From Callaeas wilsoni (taxonomy: Eukaryota > Chordata > Aves > Passeriformes > Callaeidae): DNA of 64,000 nucleotides. Each line of letters opens with the position of its first letter. Within the stretch, counting starts at the first letter, position 1. Shown here piece by piece: positions 23,241-35,694 of the stretch. The position numbers and the translations under genes are program-made. The stretch is taken from positions 34,506-98,505 of the forward strand of contig VWPU01005232.1 of the NCBI GenBank assembly GCA_013398955.1, given 5' to 3'. The notes under the pieces were generated by a model. The model was not told the origin of the DNA. It searched no databases and saw nothing but the letters and a program-made list of their open reading frames with translations.

Positions 23241-26200
23241 CTCCTTTCAGTGTCCAGAAATATCCCCTGCACAATTTAAACTGCTAGTTCATACTTTCTC
23301 TCTGTATCCTCGCTGTAGCATTGGTTTTTTATCTGCTTATTGTATTACATAATAATTCATAGCATTTCTGTGAAAACCTTATTTCTCTGAGAAGGAACAC
23401 TCTTTCCCACCTCTGTGAAGGGACTGGCATTACTTTGAACTAGCAAAATTACTCTTTTCTAAAAACTAACCTATATGACATTAAAATTGTAGCACCCAGT
23501 CAGCAGACTGTGTACCATCAGATTTAAAGTAGATGAAGTGAAAAGAGAAGCCAAGGTGGAAATTGGAGGTGGTCACTTGTCACAGCTACAGCCTAGCCAT
23601 GTATAGCCCCAGTCTGATTTTTGTAAATGGTTCTGGAAATAGAGAGTGGATGACAAAGATCAGGATAAGCAGTGTCCTTCTGTTATGTCAAGGTTTTGAG
23701 AGACTAATGGGAGCTGCAGTGGCAAGGAGCAGCTCTATTCTTACTCAGTGCTCCTGTCAAGATGATCACTGCACCTAATAAATAGGACACACTTTTTTTT
23801 TCCCTTTTTTTATTTTTTTTAATGGAATAAGATGGGATCAGAATTATTTGCAAGGATTTACTTCCCAGGGAACAGCACAGGGGAGAAAAATGTGGCATAA
23901 TTACTTAAGAAATGAAGAGGAAAAAAATGTAACCATATTTCCTCAATGTACTTCCTGAAGAAGCAATTTTTCAATAGCTGTAACATGCCTCTCTGAACAC
24001 TTACAAGCCTACACTGTGTCAGATGCAGATATTTTTGAGGGAGCAAACCAGAAGCTATGCTTAAAAATATTTGAAGTGCTTTCTCTTTAAGTTTGCTGAA
24101 CAAAGATGTAATTTCAGAGAGCTGTGCCATCAGTTATTACAGTGTAAAATCAGATATGAGAGGTCATTCCCTGGCACTAACAGCTCTGGGCACACTTGCT
24201 CAATGACCTCTGTTTTCCTGATGGGTAAATTCATTATGTGACTGTCTCTGCTTCAAATTAATAGAGTTCTACCATTCTCCACATGAAGAGATCAAACAGT
24301 CCCATGTGACTTGCAAATTAGTCTTCTAAATGAAGGTCCCCCCACAAACAATTAGGTTGCTTTGTGTGAGATAGTAACATTACCTGTTTTCAGTACCAAT
24401 GTCTGGAAAGTTCTCTTCCATTCCTCTTTTTTAAGCGGAGCTTTCATTAAGCTTAATGCCACGAAGTATTTCTGACACTACAGGCTTATCAAAACAGCTT
24501 GATGAAGAAGTAGAAGGCATAATTTCAGTGTCAGCTATAAATCTTAAAAATTCAGTGGTTTGAATGTTGAATGTTGTTTGTGAATCTCACAAAGTGTAAA
24601 GTACTCACATACCCCGAGTGTGTTTGCAGGTGTGTGTGTGGATGCCATTATCAGCCTGGAGTGACCAGCAGGGCCAGAGCCTCTGCCTTGATGATCCCAG
24701 GAGTAGCTTGTGCATTACCAAGGCTAAGCTTGCCTGGCTCATTGTGGGAATACCCTGCATTTGCAGGGAGAAGGTCAGGAGGAACCAGTGGAGCATGGCT
24801 TTACCTTGTCCCTCTGAAAGGGAGAAAGGAATCCACCAAGGGATGAGGCTAATGGGAAATGTGAAGTTCAAGCAGAAAAGACAGCCCAAGGCAGAGGCAG
24901 TCTGAAATCTGGTTATACAAAATTCAAAGATATGGATAGAAAACAATCAAAACATTAATATTAAATTATAACCTCTGTTGTTGTTACCTCTTTTTCAGTT
25001 GTTTTGTTTCTTTGTTTCTCTAGCTCCCATTCTGTGAATTTAATTAGTAGCATGAAGTGACGTCTTATGTAAGAAATGCGGTTTTTACTAGATATATGCA
25101 TTACCAGTCTCAGCTGCAAAGAATCTGACCCAGATAAGTGATCATTCCTTAACTTTCATGGGTTACATTTTGGTGAACAAATATTATTTAAACATTATTT
25201 GAGTAGGCGATAGTAAAATAATAATTGTTTCAATTTACCATATTGTTCCCTCCCACAAGACTGTGAGAAATGGAAAAAAAAAATCTTAGATTCTCTGCAG
25301 ATTCATGCTTTCTTTCAGTTGTAGTCTTCAACCCATAGAGCCATGTGAATCCCAGGATGCCTCAAAAGGCTGCAGCACTCTCTGCAACCTCACTCATCTC
25401 TGGCTATCTGACAGCATCACAGCCACACTTTTCCCTTCCTTTTACTCCTATAAGAGAGACTTTTAAAAAAGCAAAAGCAGAAACATTAAGGGAGAAGTAG
25501 GCCAAAGAGGCAAACAAGGCCTACTGCTTCAGATTTTAACCTTAAGTATAAGATATTAAGAGAAAACTCAGATGATCACTCTCTGCAGTTAGAATAACGA
25601 AGCAGAATCTTTTCAGGTCAGAATTATCATAAACTCATTGAATCTTTTGTGATTATGACAGCAAACAAAACTGAACTTCTGTTTCAGTTAATGTAAATGA
25701 TTTAGTTGTTCCCTTGCACAATATCCAATGCATTCACATTTCTTTCATTTTCTGAATGACAGGTACAACGCTCACTTTTACAGTACCTATTTTGTTCTAA
25801 ATAGCATAGTTCAGAACATTTTGTAAAGAAGGAAGTCTAGTGAAGACTAATCCTCCTAATGATATTCTGCAAATCAATACATTTTTCTATTTAATAACTA
25901 CATTACAGGGAATCACATTTTTTTTGCTGTGCTCTTTTAACCTGTAATTATCTTCCGATTTTGGCTTTCAGACCTTGAAATGTCTAACAGTAACTGAATA
26001 TTTAGCCACTTGATGTTCATTTATTTGCAGGAATGCAGATGCCTGTATAGATCTGAAGACAAAATATGGGAGAGAATGTTATATTTCCTGCACACACAAA
26101 AATATCTAGTATTAAGCAGATAAAGGGCACAAACTCTAGGCCTTTACAATAATAACACTCACTGCAATGGTGCAAATACACTTTTAGCAATAAATATGAG

Positions 26201-27553
26201 TGCAATAACATTTTGGTTTTTATGAAAATCAGCCAGTGTTGAAGATGGTTAAGCAACATGAAAGAAACATAAAAAATTTTCCACCTATTCTTTTGGATTT
26301 AGTAAGGAGATGGAAGTGTCTGCTTAGAGAATAAATGCAGATATACATTGCTTCATCCCTAAATAAAGTAGATTTCCACTTTATAACTGTGTGGACTCAT
26401 GGAGTGAGCTTCTCTCCAAAAATGGAAAATAACTTATCATGCTGAAGAAAAGTTTGCACAAGTTCCAAAGCCTTAGCATAACTTTTCTCTAAGCTGACAA
26501 GGCACCCTGACCCTGTGAGCATCCCAGTGGCTGCCCTGGTGCCAACATGTGGGACCACAAGTGGAGCCAGACAGCAGCACGGGGAGAGGGACCACGCTTG
26601 GGGTGACAGACCCTCAGACAGAGAACCAGCTATGCCTGGGTTTTGCCCTAGGAACACTGCTGACACTGCTGCCTATTGAGGAAAGATGAGAAGGCAGGGA
26701 AAAGCATGCTGGTTTTGTTTTCTGGATCTGGAATGAGATTTTTACATGCAGACAAAGTGCTGAAGCCACTGACAGCCAATCTTAAAAACAGCAGGAAGCC
26801 CTAAGGTTGTACTATACTCCTTTTTTGGGACTGTCTTAATGGAGTAGTGTACACAACTGAGCCAAATGAACATAGTACCAGTCAGAAGTCTCTATATGTT
26901 TATAAAAACACATCAGAGTAAGATTTTTAACCACATCTGTCTCACTCTAAACCATCTCGAACTTGTGAAAGTGTCTGGAGAATCAGTGTGCTATCATACA
27001 ATGGACCCTTTTTCTATTCAGCTGTTTTAACCTAAAGGACTGTAACAAGGGCATTCTTAAGTAATCCATATCTTGTGCAGGCAAGACCTGACAGCCAAAT
27101 TAAGCAAACGGCAGAGTTCAGTGCCATTGAGTGCCTGGATCATGGCATTGCTCCACAACATGCTGCTCTGACACAGGCAAGAAGCTGAATGGAGGGCAGC
27201 TACACAGACATCTCTGAGAGCTCCTTCTCTGTTGCAGAGACAACTTTAATCTCAACATCTTCTACCTCCTGCATGCTCCTTTGGTTTGCTTTACTATACT
27301 TTGGGCACTATTTTCTTCAGTCAAATACAGATGTGACATTGTATTTAAAAGTGTATTGAAGGACATTGCAGTGAACTCACCTGCTCAGGAAATGCAGCAG
27401 GAGAACAAGATTTGTCTTGTGCCTGTGCAGCTGCATTGAGTTGCAAGAGTGTGGTATTCTGTTCATGGACTGTGCAAGGGACCAGATTAATTTTAAACAG
27501 GAAGATTGTTCTTGTGCAACTGTCCCTGAGAAAAAATTTCTTTCTCCCCACAG

Positions 27554-27652
27554 TGGACACAGGTATGTTGGTTTATCTGCCTATAACAAGGAAAACTACC
27601 TTGAGTATAACAGAGGTACAATGGAAAATGGAGAGGAATGTCAGCAATCCAG
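27554..27652 (+). other. Exon-like segment, unassigned
   Basis: TTTCTTTCTCCCCACAG at 27537-27553 is a near-ideal splice acceptor. A donor-like GGTATGTTG follows at 27562-27570, which would define a 9-base microexon (27554-27562). Alternatively, GGTAACTG at 27652-27659 gives an exon of about 99 bases. Two overlapping plus-strand frames stay open across the segment for 81 and 86 codons. One is cysteine-rich upstream of the acceptor, which would argue against splicing there. No protein family is recognised. Acceptor-like strings occur by chance in sequence this long, so this is only a candidate. Confidence 0.15.
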
Positions 27653-29168
27653 GGTAACTGCCAAAACAAAATTGTAAATATGTCAATACTTCAGTACATT
27701 AGCAGTTAGAAAGACTGTCTCCCTGTCCCAACACTGGTAATTACTGCTTATCTTCCAAGCCTGATACTGAATATATGTTGAAGCCTCACTAGGATGCTAA
27801 ACACTCGGAGCTCGACTGGGTTCTATGCTGCACTGAGCGGCATTTAGAGGCAGTGTCTGCTGAGCGGGGAGGGTGCATTTACACAGAACAGGTTTGGCTC
27901 TGCCTGGCCAAATGCCAGTGAGAGCCTAAGCACAGCACCATTCTCTTATGGCTGGACTGGGAGTGCCCTGTTTTTCATCAGCTTAGGCCACAGTACAGGG
28001 AAAGTTGTTTCAGTCATCCATGCAGGTTCACCAGCAGCTACCGGAGAATTTTATCAGGCCTGATCCATGATGGCTTTCATGCTGAGAGCAGCCTTACAAC
28101 TGTGTGTGCCCAAGTGTGTGCTCTGCTCATGGCAGGAGGGTCTCTCCCAGTGACTTTTGTATTATCCTAAGGTATGAGCTAACCGTTACTATCAGCTCAG
28201 GCAGACGGTTTCTTATCTCAGCTCTGCAGTGGTTTTTGTTGTTCTGTGTTGGTCCTTCACAACGTCTGGGGGGGTGCACGAGCAGCTCGAAATTCCCTTG
28301 CAGCCTTTGAACAACCAAAGCCACATAAAGGCTGGTGCCAACAGCTGCATTCAGAACAATCAGTTTCCTATAAAGAGACTCTAATGTTAATGACACGTGG
28401 GTCTTTATATGTTGCAGAACTGGCCTGACTGAGGAAGACAAATTAAACAGGAATAACTTTCTCTCCTTTTTGCACTGGAATATTCTCTATTTCTGTAGAT
28501 AACTTATTCTTGAAGTTTTTGGGAAGAATAAGGTTGTCATGGCATCTTATAACACCAAGAAAAACTGAAAGATCAGCAAAAGCAGTAGATCTAAACAATG
28601 TTTTGGCTGGCCAAGACATAGCCATAATAATGACTGCTGAGATGACAGTTTTCCTTATATGTGTACATCTTATCTCCTGTCTCCCAGGCAACTTCCTAAC
28701 ATCTTTTTAAAATTACTAAAGACCAACTAATGTATTCTAATACTCTGACAAGCCTTATCGAGCCAGTACAATGCCACGTCATTTTCTATTTTGAGTCATA
28801 TGCAATAAACCAAACCCAGTAATTAAATATTGATAACTGTAAGTATTCATTCCCAAATCACCGTGTAAATAAAGCTACATTGTTTTCACATTTGACATGA
28901 ACAGTAGGTTGAATCTGTACACTGAATTTCTAGACAAGCCATATATGTAATTCTATTGTATACAATATGAAACTCCTTGGAAATTATTTTGTCAATGTTC
29001 CTTATGCTTTAGAAAATATATTTGTATTAACCCAACAAACTTTCATTTCTCAGTACCAAAATTCTAGCTTTGTATTTTGCAACATTCAAAATAATCAATA
29101 TTTTAAAACCTATAATCAGTAGCATCAAAAATACAAAAATATATTTTTCCCCATTTGAAAGTACTTGA

Positions 29169-29207
29169 AAAATAAATAAATAGATAAATATATTAATTAA
29201 TAAATAC
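29169..29207. repeat. Degenerate (TAAA)n simple repeat
   Basis: AATAAATAAATAGATAAATA-type sequence with interruptions. Ordinary AT-rich microsatellite. Confidence 0.8.
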
Positions 29208-30374
29208 GTGGAGTAAGTCTTGACACAGTTGCTCATGGATATCCTAAGACATAAAGGCTGAGTTGGGATGTAGACTGTCAGATCCCATGGCATAACTTGA
29301 AAAAGTAGAGTGCACTATTCAAACATTAAAGATTGAAAATGATCTTATTGTCTTCTTACAGGTGATGCAGAAATAGAGAATAAGATAGCTTATAATTTTT
29401 ATTTGAATCAGAAAATATTTCTCTAATCTATACTCCTACACATAAATGAAAACATTCTGTATCTACAGAGGAAAATATTAAAAAAATACCAGGAAAGGTA
29501 TAGTTAAAAGCTCAACAGATCCACGAACACAGGAAGAAATCTCTGTTTTGAGAAATATTACTGCTTTAAATAATAAACTACACAGAAAAACTAGTATTAA
29601 AAATAAGAAAAGTAATATCCCTTTTTAAAGAACAGTAGTCTTGCTCACTAAGCAGTCAGAAGACAGGAATTCCCATTTTTAAGACTGATATTTTCTGTGT
29701 ACATGATAATCACGGGGCTTGGCATCAGAGAGAAATTCAGTATTAAGAGAGAAAGAATTCAATCCATTTAAATCCTATTCCAGACTGCTGAAACAAGAAT
29801 ACATCTCTTTTCTGCAATTGCTTTATCAAATTTTCTGTCCCTACTTTGCAGTAAATAGAGAATACTTCTGGATCAATGGTTTCTTATAGTTTTATTACAA
29901 CCTGCATCTTACAAAGAAGTCACAAGCAGGATTTGCTGAAACAGAATTTTACAAGTTTTATATTTCTGATTAAGCATGCTAATCCTTAATTTAAAAAATA
30001 TTGCAACGCACTTTGCTACATGTAAGAAGTTAGAAAGGAAAATGAAAATCAGAGCTAAATCTTAAGGCTGTTCAATCCATACACACCATATGAGCTGAGA
30101 GAATGGTTTGTAACAAAAACAATTTTTAGTGAAGTATCAGGCTTAGAAGGTGTTGCCATTTAGTTTTTAGAGAGCTTGAATTTTTAGTGGAATGGCAATA
30201 ACCATCAGTCGCTGGAGGGGCAGGCTGCCTAGAACGAATGCAGAGCACAGGTGAGGGCAGAGGAGCAGCACAGGTTCATTCTCAAAGACTGAAGTTTTCA
30301 TTTGAACAAAACAGAATGAAGTATTAGGTGAGTTGCTTGTTCTTTTTCACGTTGTTATATTTCTGCCTACAAAA

Positions 30375-31270
30375 CAACCTTTGTTGATGCAGTCAAAGAC
30401 ACGGGGATCGAGTGCACCCTCAGTCAGTTTGCAGATGACGATAAGTTGGTCAGGAGTGCTGGTCTGCTGGAGGTTAGGAAGGCTGTGTAGAGGGATTGGA
30501 CAGGCTGGATCAATGGGCTGAGGATAATGGTATGAGGTTTATTAAGGTGAAATTAGAGGTCCTGCACTTGGGTCACAACAACCCCAAGCAGCACTACAGG
30601 TTGGGGGCAACGTGGCTGGAAAGCTGCCCAGTGGAAAAAGACCTAGGAGTGATGGTTGATAGTAACTGAACATGAGCCAGAGTGTGCCCAGGTGGCCGAA
30701 AATGTCAATGGCATCCTGGCCTGTATTAGAAATAGTGCAGCCAGCAGGGCCAGGGAAGGGATTGTCCCCATGCACTCAGCACTGGTGAGGCTGCACATCA
30801 AGTCCTGTGATCACTTCTGAGCCCCTCACTACAAGACATTGAGGTTCTGGAGTGAGTCCAGAGAAGGGCAGTGGAGCTGGTGAAGGGTCTGGAGCACAAG
30901 TCCTGTGAGGGAACTGGGGTTCTTTAGCCTGGAATAAAAGAGACTCAGTGGAAGCCTTATTGCTCTGTACAACTACATGAAAGGAGATCGTAGTAAGATG
31001 GATGTCAGGGACAGGACTGGAATGAATGGCCTCAAGCTGCACCAGAGGAGGTTCAGTTTGGACATCAGGAAGACTTTTTTCACTGAAAACCTGAATAGGC
31101 GTTGGAATGAACTGCCTAGAGAGGACTTGGAGTCACCATCCCTGGAAGTGTTCAAGAAACAACTGGACATGGCACTTAGTGCTATGGTTTGGTTGATGTG
31201 GTGTTGGATCAAAGGCTGGACTCAATGATCCTGGAGGTCTTTTCCAACCTTAATATTTCTGAGGTTCTGC
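30375..31270 (+). mobile_element. CR1 LINE, 5'-truncated, ORF2 3' part plus 3' UTR
   Basis: About 900 bp of a sense-strand CR1. It opens in the reverse-transcriptase region: codons for FADD at 30428-30439 correspond to the catalytic (Y/F)xDD box. It continues through the conserved C-terminal segment, with RWNELPRE encoded at 31100-31123 and LEVFKKQLD shortly after, and ends with the CR1 terminal block GGTCTTTTCCAACCTTAA near 31238-31255 and a decayed octamer tail. Stop codons and frameshifts between about 30480 and 30970 break the frame, so it cannot mobilise itself. Its good match to the familiar consensus suggests it is younger than the element at 31780. Confidence 0.93.
30977..31228 (+). 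pseudogene. CR1 ORF2 C-terminal remnant
   Basis: An 83-codon open stretch encoding the C-terminal tail of the CR1 ORF2 protein (endonuclease plus reverse transcriptase in intact copies). It has the family's GLKL, RWNELPRE and SLEVFKKQLD blocks at residues 18-21, 42-49 and 55-64. The catalytic domains lie upstream and are disrupted. The frame ends within the 3' terminal region of the element. Confidence 0.8.
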
Positions 31271-31779
31271 ATTCAGAATGTGGTTAAATGCACACTGCTA
31301 ACCAGTACCGTTTGCTTTATTGGTAATAGCTTTAATTGTGCACGCCTAAGCTTGGGAAACTTGGGCTCCACTGCCATTGCTGCTAGAGCTGCTCACATGC
31401 CTGCTGCCAGGTACCAGGCACTAGAAATAATTATACAGAAACTTACAGCTCCTAATAGTTCCCACCAAAAGCAATATGAAAAACAGACTACTTTTAAGGA
31501 CTTAAAAGAAAACACAGAGAGTAGTAATAGTCAAAATGAATTTTATAAAAACACATCAAATCAAATCTGTTTCTTTATACTCAAGGTAGAAGAGAGAAGA
31601 AGTAATACATGCCATATACCTTGGCTTATATAAGACTTTAACATTGTGTTGTATAGAGGTCCAGCAGACAAGCTAAGGAATATTTAGATGGGGAAAAAAA
31701 AATTCTGAAGTCATGGGAAAATTCTACTTGTGAATTCATTATCAGTGGTTCAGGTACACCCTGAAAAGGACTGAGTAAT
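31271..31779. other. Sequence between two CR1 copies
   Basis: About 500 bp with no recognisable gene. The open frame at 31280-31633 has no motif. Part of the right end may belong to the older CR1 copy, whose start cannot be fixed exactly. Confidence 0.4.
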
Positions 31780-32110
31780 GTTCTACAAGGATCAGTCCTA
31801 AGGGAGTGATATTATCAGATATTACTTTCAATGATCCAGATGATCAAATAGAAAATGTTTTGATTATATTTGACAACACCAATAAGCTGATAGTGTAATT
31901 GCAAAATGGGAGTAGAGTTAATGGAATTCTGATACACAGGGAAATGATATAAAAAAAGGAAAGGATGCTGTTTATTATGGGCAAGTCTCAGACCATGAAC
32001 TTGGGTAAGAACAATTAACTGCACAAAAATAGGGAAGGGAATAAAGGGCTGAGTTAGAGCTCTGTAGAAGTATATTTAGAATTGTTGTGAATCATAGCTT
32101 CAAGGATTGT
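31780..32110 (+). mobile_element. Ancient, highly diverged CR1 fragment
   Basis: Despite heavy decay, blocks in CR1 order are readable on the plus strand: AAGGATCAGTCCTAAG (the GxPQGSVLG region) at about 31788, a TCAATGATCCAGATGA block at 31830, TTTGACAACACCAATAAGCT at about 31868-31887 (the region after the catalytic DD), AACTTGGGTAAGAACAATTA at about 31999-32018, and GAATTGTTGTGAATCATAG at about 32079. These match reverse-transcriptase and following segments of CR1-type LINEs. The frame is destroyed. It is clearly older than the copy ending at 31270, which has the same orientation and lies about 500 bp upstream. Confidence 0.7.
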
Positions 32111-35100
32111 GTAAATGCAAAGCCCATGTGATTAATCACACATAATGATTAATAAAGTGTCATAGCTAACAGGACATTTCAAATAATCTTTCTCCTTTCA
32201 GCATGGACCTCTGCTGCAGTGCAGCAACACTGGGTATTGAGCAATGAAATCCAAGAAAGACAGGAGGTACCTGGACAGCTTTCAGAGATAAAAATTTCTT
32301 GGAAGAGCAGAGAAAGGGAAGAGAGGACTGTAAACTGATGAAGAGGAAAGTTTGGGTGAGACGGTGTTCTGTTGTTTCTTGCCTAATTACTTTCAGGATG
32401 ACAATTAAGGCTTCAAGTTTCAATCTTTGAATATTGAGTTGTCTCACAGGAAAATGAAATTACTCATATGCCCCACAAAGTCCTGTCATGGCATTTAATG
32501 ATTTTCCTCACTTCCCAGAAACACTGCAAGTGATAATGAAATATGTCATAATGTGACCTAATTGCCTATCCCAGTTTTTTTTCAATTCTCAACTAATTCC
32601 CTGTCTCATCCTCTGCCAAAAATATCAGCAACATTCTTTTACTTCACTTTCTAGCTTTAGAGTCTTTAGGAAACTCTTATTTCACATCTTCAAGTCTTGT
32701 ACATCAACCACAACAGCTAGAAGTATCTTCTATATGTTCTTTTGAAACCAGGACTTTGTGTCTCTGGGTCTTAGAAAATATGACAGACTCTGAAACTGTT
32801 GCCAGACACTATGGTCCTTGGCTTCTGACCCAGAACTTATTGAACCAGGTGTTCAAAGTGATTTTTTCAGGCTATACCTGAGCTCAAGCATGGTGTCTGG
32901 ATTGCACTCATTTCACAAAACAGCCAATGCTAACTTCTTTGTCTTAAAGGAAGAAAACATGAGAGGCAGAGAACAATTTAAAACTTCAGCTCCTTCTTCA
33001 TTCTAGCTGCTTTCATTTTGCCAACCCTCTCCAATGTCCTGTGAAACCCTCAGAAATACAAGATAACTTTTTCAATCTGCAGAGCATATGTAGCATCAAT
33101 CCCACGTGCCTGGTGGGAAAGAGAGGGGATGCATCCTGCTCCCTTGCTTGCAGTGCTACAGTTTCTGGCTAAATATGTGCTCCTCAGAAGAAGCTGTCAC
33201 AGCAGGAGTGCTTTCCATGGCATGATCACTGTGCTTACACCTGGGGAGAATCATATTCATTTCCTGGCATGCAGAAGAGGCATTAGCAAACTGAAGTTTT
33301 CAATGCCTTGTGTTACCCAACCTACACCTGTTCTGGTGCCTTGATCTGACAGGAGGTGTTCATTGCCCACGTTTTCTTCCTCAGTATAAGCAAGGTGTGG
33401 GCTGAGAAGGGATGGGGCTAGCTTGATCTTGCCCTGTCATAGCCTTGGCATCTAGCCTGTGCTTATGGGGGCTGGGAGTGCTCCCAAAACCCACCCTATA
33501 GAAACAACTCCTGAGACCTGAGTTTACCTAGAAATAAATCATTAGCCTGACAAGAAAATCTCTTTACATAAACATCACTCTGAGCATCCAAGTTTCAGAC
33601 ACCACTGAAACTCATGCAATTTCTATTCAGCTGCTATGGAAAAAGTCTTAAGTGCCTCAATAAATAAATGCCAACGAATAAAATCTTTTACTCCTACCCT
33701 TCTATTTCTTGGGATGGATAAGGACTGATATCCCAGGGGTAGGGAAGGGGAAGAGAGAATAAAAAGTGGGAAGTTTCCCACTGACAGTCACAGTGTGACA
33801 CTCTCCTTATTGCTTTCTAGGAGAAAAAGCATAGCCTTGTATGATTCATGTAACAGCAATCTCTGCTCTAGATGAATGCTAAGCACCTGTGTCCCTGATA
33901 GCTTGTTTCCTTGCCACTTCTATCTTCTCAATAATGGTAAAATAAGTATGGCCCCTTCCTATTTTACATAGTTTCTTTGACAGTGCTTCAGCTATCCATC
34001 TCTCCATTTTCCAGGGCCATTTTACCATAGTGACTCTTACCATCCCCAATTTTCTCCCTTTAAACAGTCACCAGCATGATAATTATTCCACTAGAATTAG
34101 GCAATCACATCAAAACCTGTCACTAGTGACTAACCATTATGTCTTGTGTTTTCCCATGACAATAGTCTTTGTACAGTGCTTGCTTTTCCATGGTGTCCAG
34201 AGTAATTCAAGCTGCCTTCCAAAGCCTTGGGTTTTCGCATTTCCTGGTAGTTTCTTGGCCCAGGGATTTAAAGAAACTCTGCTTTTGCCATGTGCAGCAT
34301 ATTCTACACTGTGAAAAAAGTGGAATAGATCCAGTACTTGGCATCTATTAAGCATCTGTATTCCAACTAACAATTAATTAGGATTAAAGGATGTTGAAAA
34401 TATATCTTATAGAAGAAGAAAATAATTACCAACTATTAATCATGTATTATGATTATGTATTATTCTTTCAGGTATTTAAAAGCTAATTGTAAGCATTTTC
34501 CAGAGGATCTAAGGACACTTGTGAAACATTTAAATTGCCTTTTAACCCAGGATCAATTGAGAAATGTCCAAGTTTCTCACAGGCGAGCTAACGCTTTACT
34601 GCAGCACTTCTGTCTCTCTGCTCATGCTGTTATTTAAAACACAGCCTGCACTTTGCAGCTCCCCAAATTATGGTTTACTGCTTCACATCAAGGCAAACAA
34701 GCTCTATGTATGGGTCATTCCTGTAGACTGTAGAAGTACATGCCATGTCAGTGAATAGAACAGAGTTCCACTGTGGGATGCCATTGCTGGGGGAGGGTCT
34801 CCTGCATCCACTTGTCGGTGGAGGGGGTTGTCAGGTGAGGTTACAGACCTTTCAGTTTCTACTTAATGCCTCATAGATAGGTACCTGATGTTGTCATGGT
34901 GAAAAAGGATGTATCAGGAGAGCTCTCCTTCCCCATCAGATGCACTGAGAGGAACCCTTCTGCACATTGGCAATTTATATCCTTCAAGTGATCTAGGCAG
35001 GCAGTACCCTGTGGTTTCACATCAAAAGATCAATCAAAATGTTCCTGGGAAATCAGTGATGAATCTGAGTCTTTCTGGTTAGGCCTCCAGGTCTAGAAAC

Positions 35101-35634
35101 ATAATGTATTTCTAAATTCAATGTAATGAACCTGAACATTAACCATTTATAACTCTTAATTATCCATTCCGAATCTGAAGGCTAATTAAACTAAACATAA
35201 CAAACTTGCCTGCAACTAGAACTGGTTGTATGCAATTTGAATAAAAAAATAGCAAAAGATTATTTGCATATCCATAAAACTTAACACCCACAAAAATATT
35301 CAACAATATAGTAAATCTTTGGTTTTGAGTACTCATCAGAATAAAAAGAATGCAAAAAATAATTATGCAAAACTTATTTTAACTCCAGAAGCAGATTTAT
35401 CGAATATCAAATCTGAAATACTAGAAAATGAACAAAAATGCTTCTGGGTACAGTGGTTTTTTTGGTATGTTGTTGATACCAGAAGTGCATATGATCCTGT
35501 CCTTTCTGATTCTTTAGGTACAATATGTTGTACTCAGAACATTGATTCATTGATAAGTTTGTATTTTTCATTATGTGTAAAACACTGTTTGTCCTTTCCC
35601 CAAAACAAATGTTTAATATATACAGATTTATTCT

Positions 35635-35694
35635 ACTAGGCACTTAGATTATAATGAAGATTAGTCACTAGGCACTTATAAATGAAGAGTAGTC
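35635..35694. repeat. Imperfect tandem duplication, 32/28 bp
   Basis: Both copies (35635-35666 and 35667-35694) begin ACTAGGCACTTA and end AGTC. The second lacks about five bases in the middle and has small differences. It is a local slippage-type duplication. Confidence 0.85.

Larger units (their letters stand above)
22484..23245 (+). mobile_element. Avian LTR, 3'-truncated
   Basis: This starts TGTATTGGGTTTGTGTGGCC at 22484, which I recognise as the start of an LTR family common in neoavian birds; the family name is not certain. A TATTTAAG core promoter-like element lies at 22662-22669, about 180 bases in. From about 22880 to 23240 the sequence consists of degenerate units of about 45-50 bp, each containing a CTGGAGCAG-like and a CCCATGGGA-like block. 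No AATAAA signal, CA terminus or second target duplication is found before similarity stops near 23245, so R/U5 appear lost. A 198-codon open frame (22470-23066) and several overlapping antisense frames run through it. They arise from the GC-rich repetitive sequence and are not genes. Confidence 0.8.
23246..30374. other. Gene-free sequence with one exon-like segment
   Basis: No complete gene is recognised. A T-rich run lies at 23792-23821 and a degenerate (TAAA)n stretch at 29169-29207. A segment bounded by good splice-site sequences starts at 27554 and is listed separately. GC-richer patches at about 24650-24900 and 28080-28330 carry short open frames with no recognisable domain. Confidence 0.5.

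Noticed and set aside
32203..32269. Short exon-like segment with CTTTCTCCTTTCAG acceptor and GGTACC donor
   Set aside because: Only 67 bases, a weak donor, and the frame is open in only one phase. Such pairs occur by chance many times in a window of this size.
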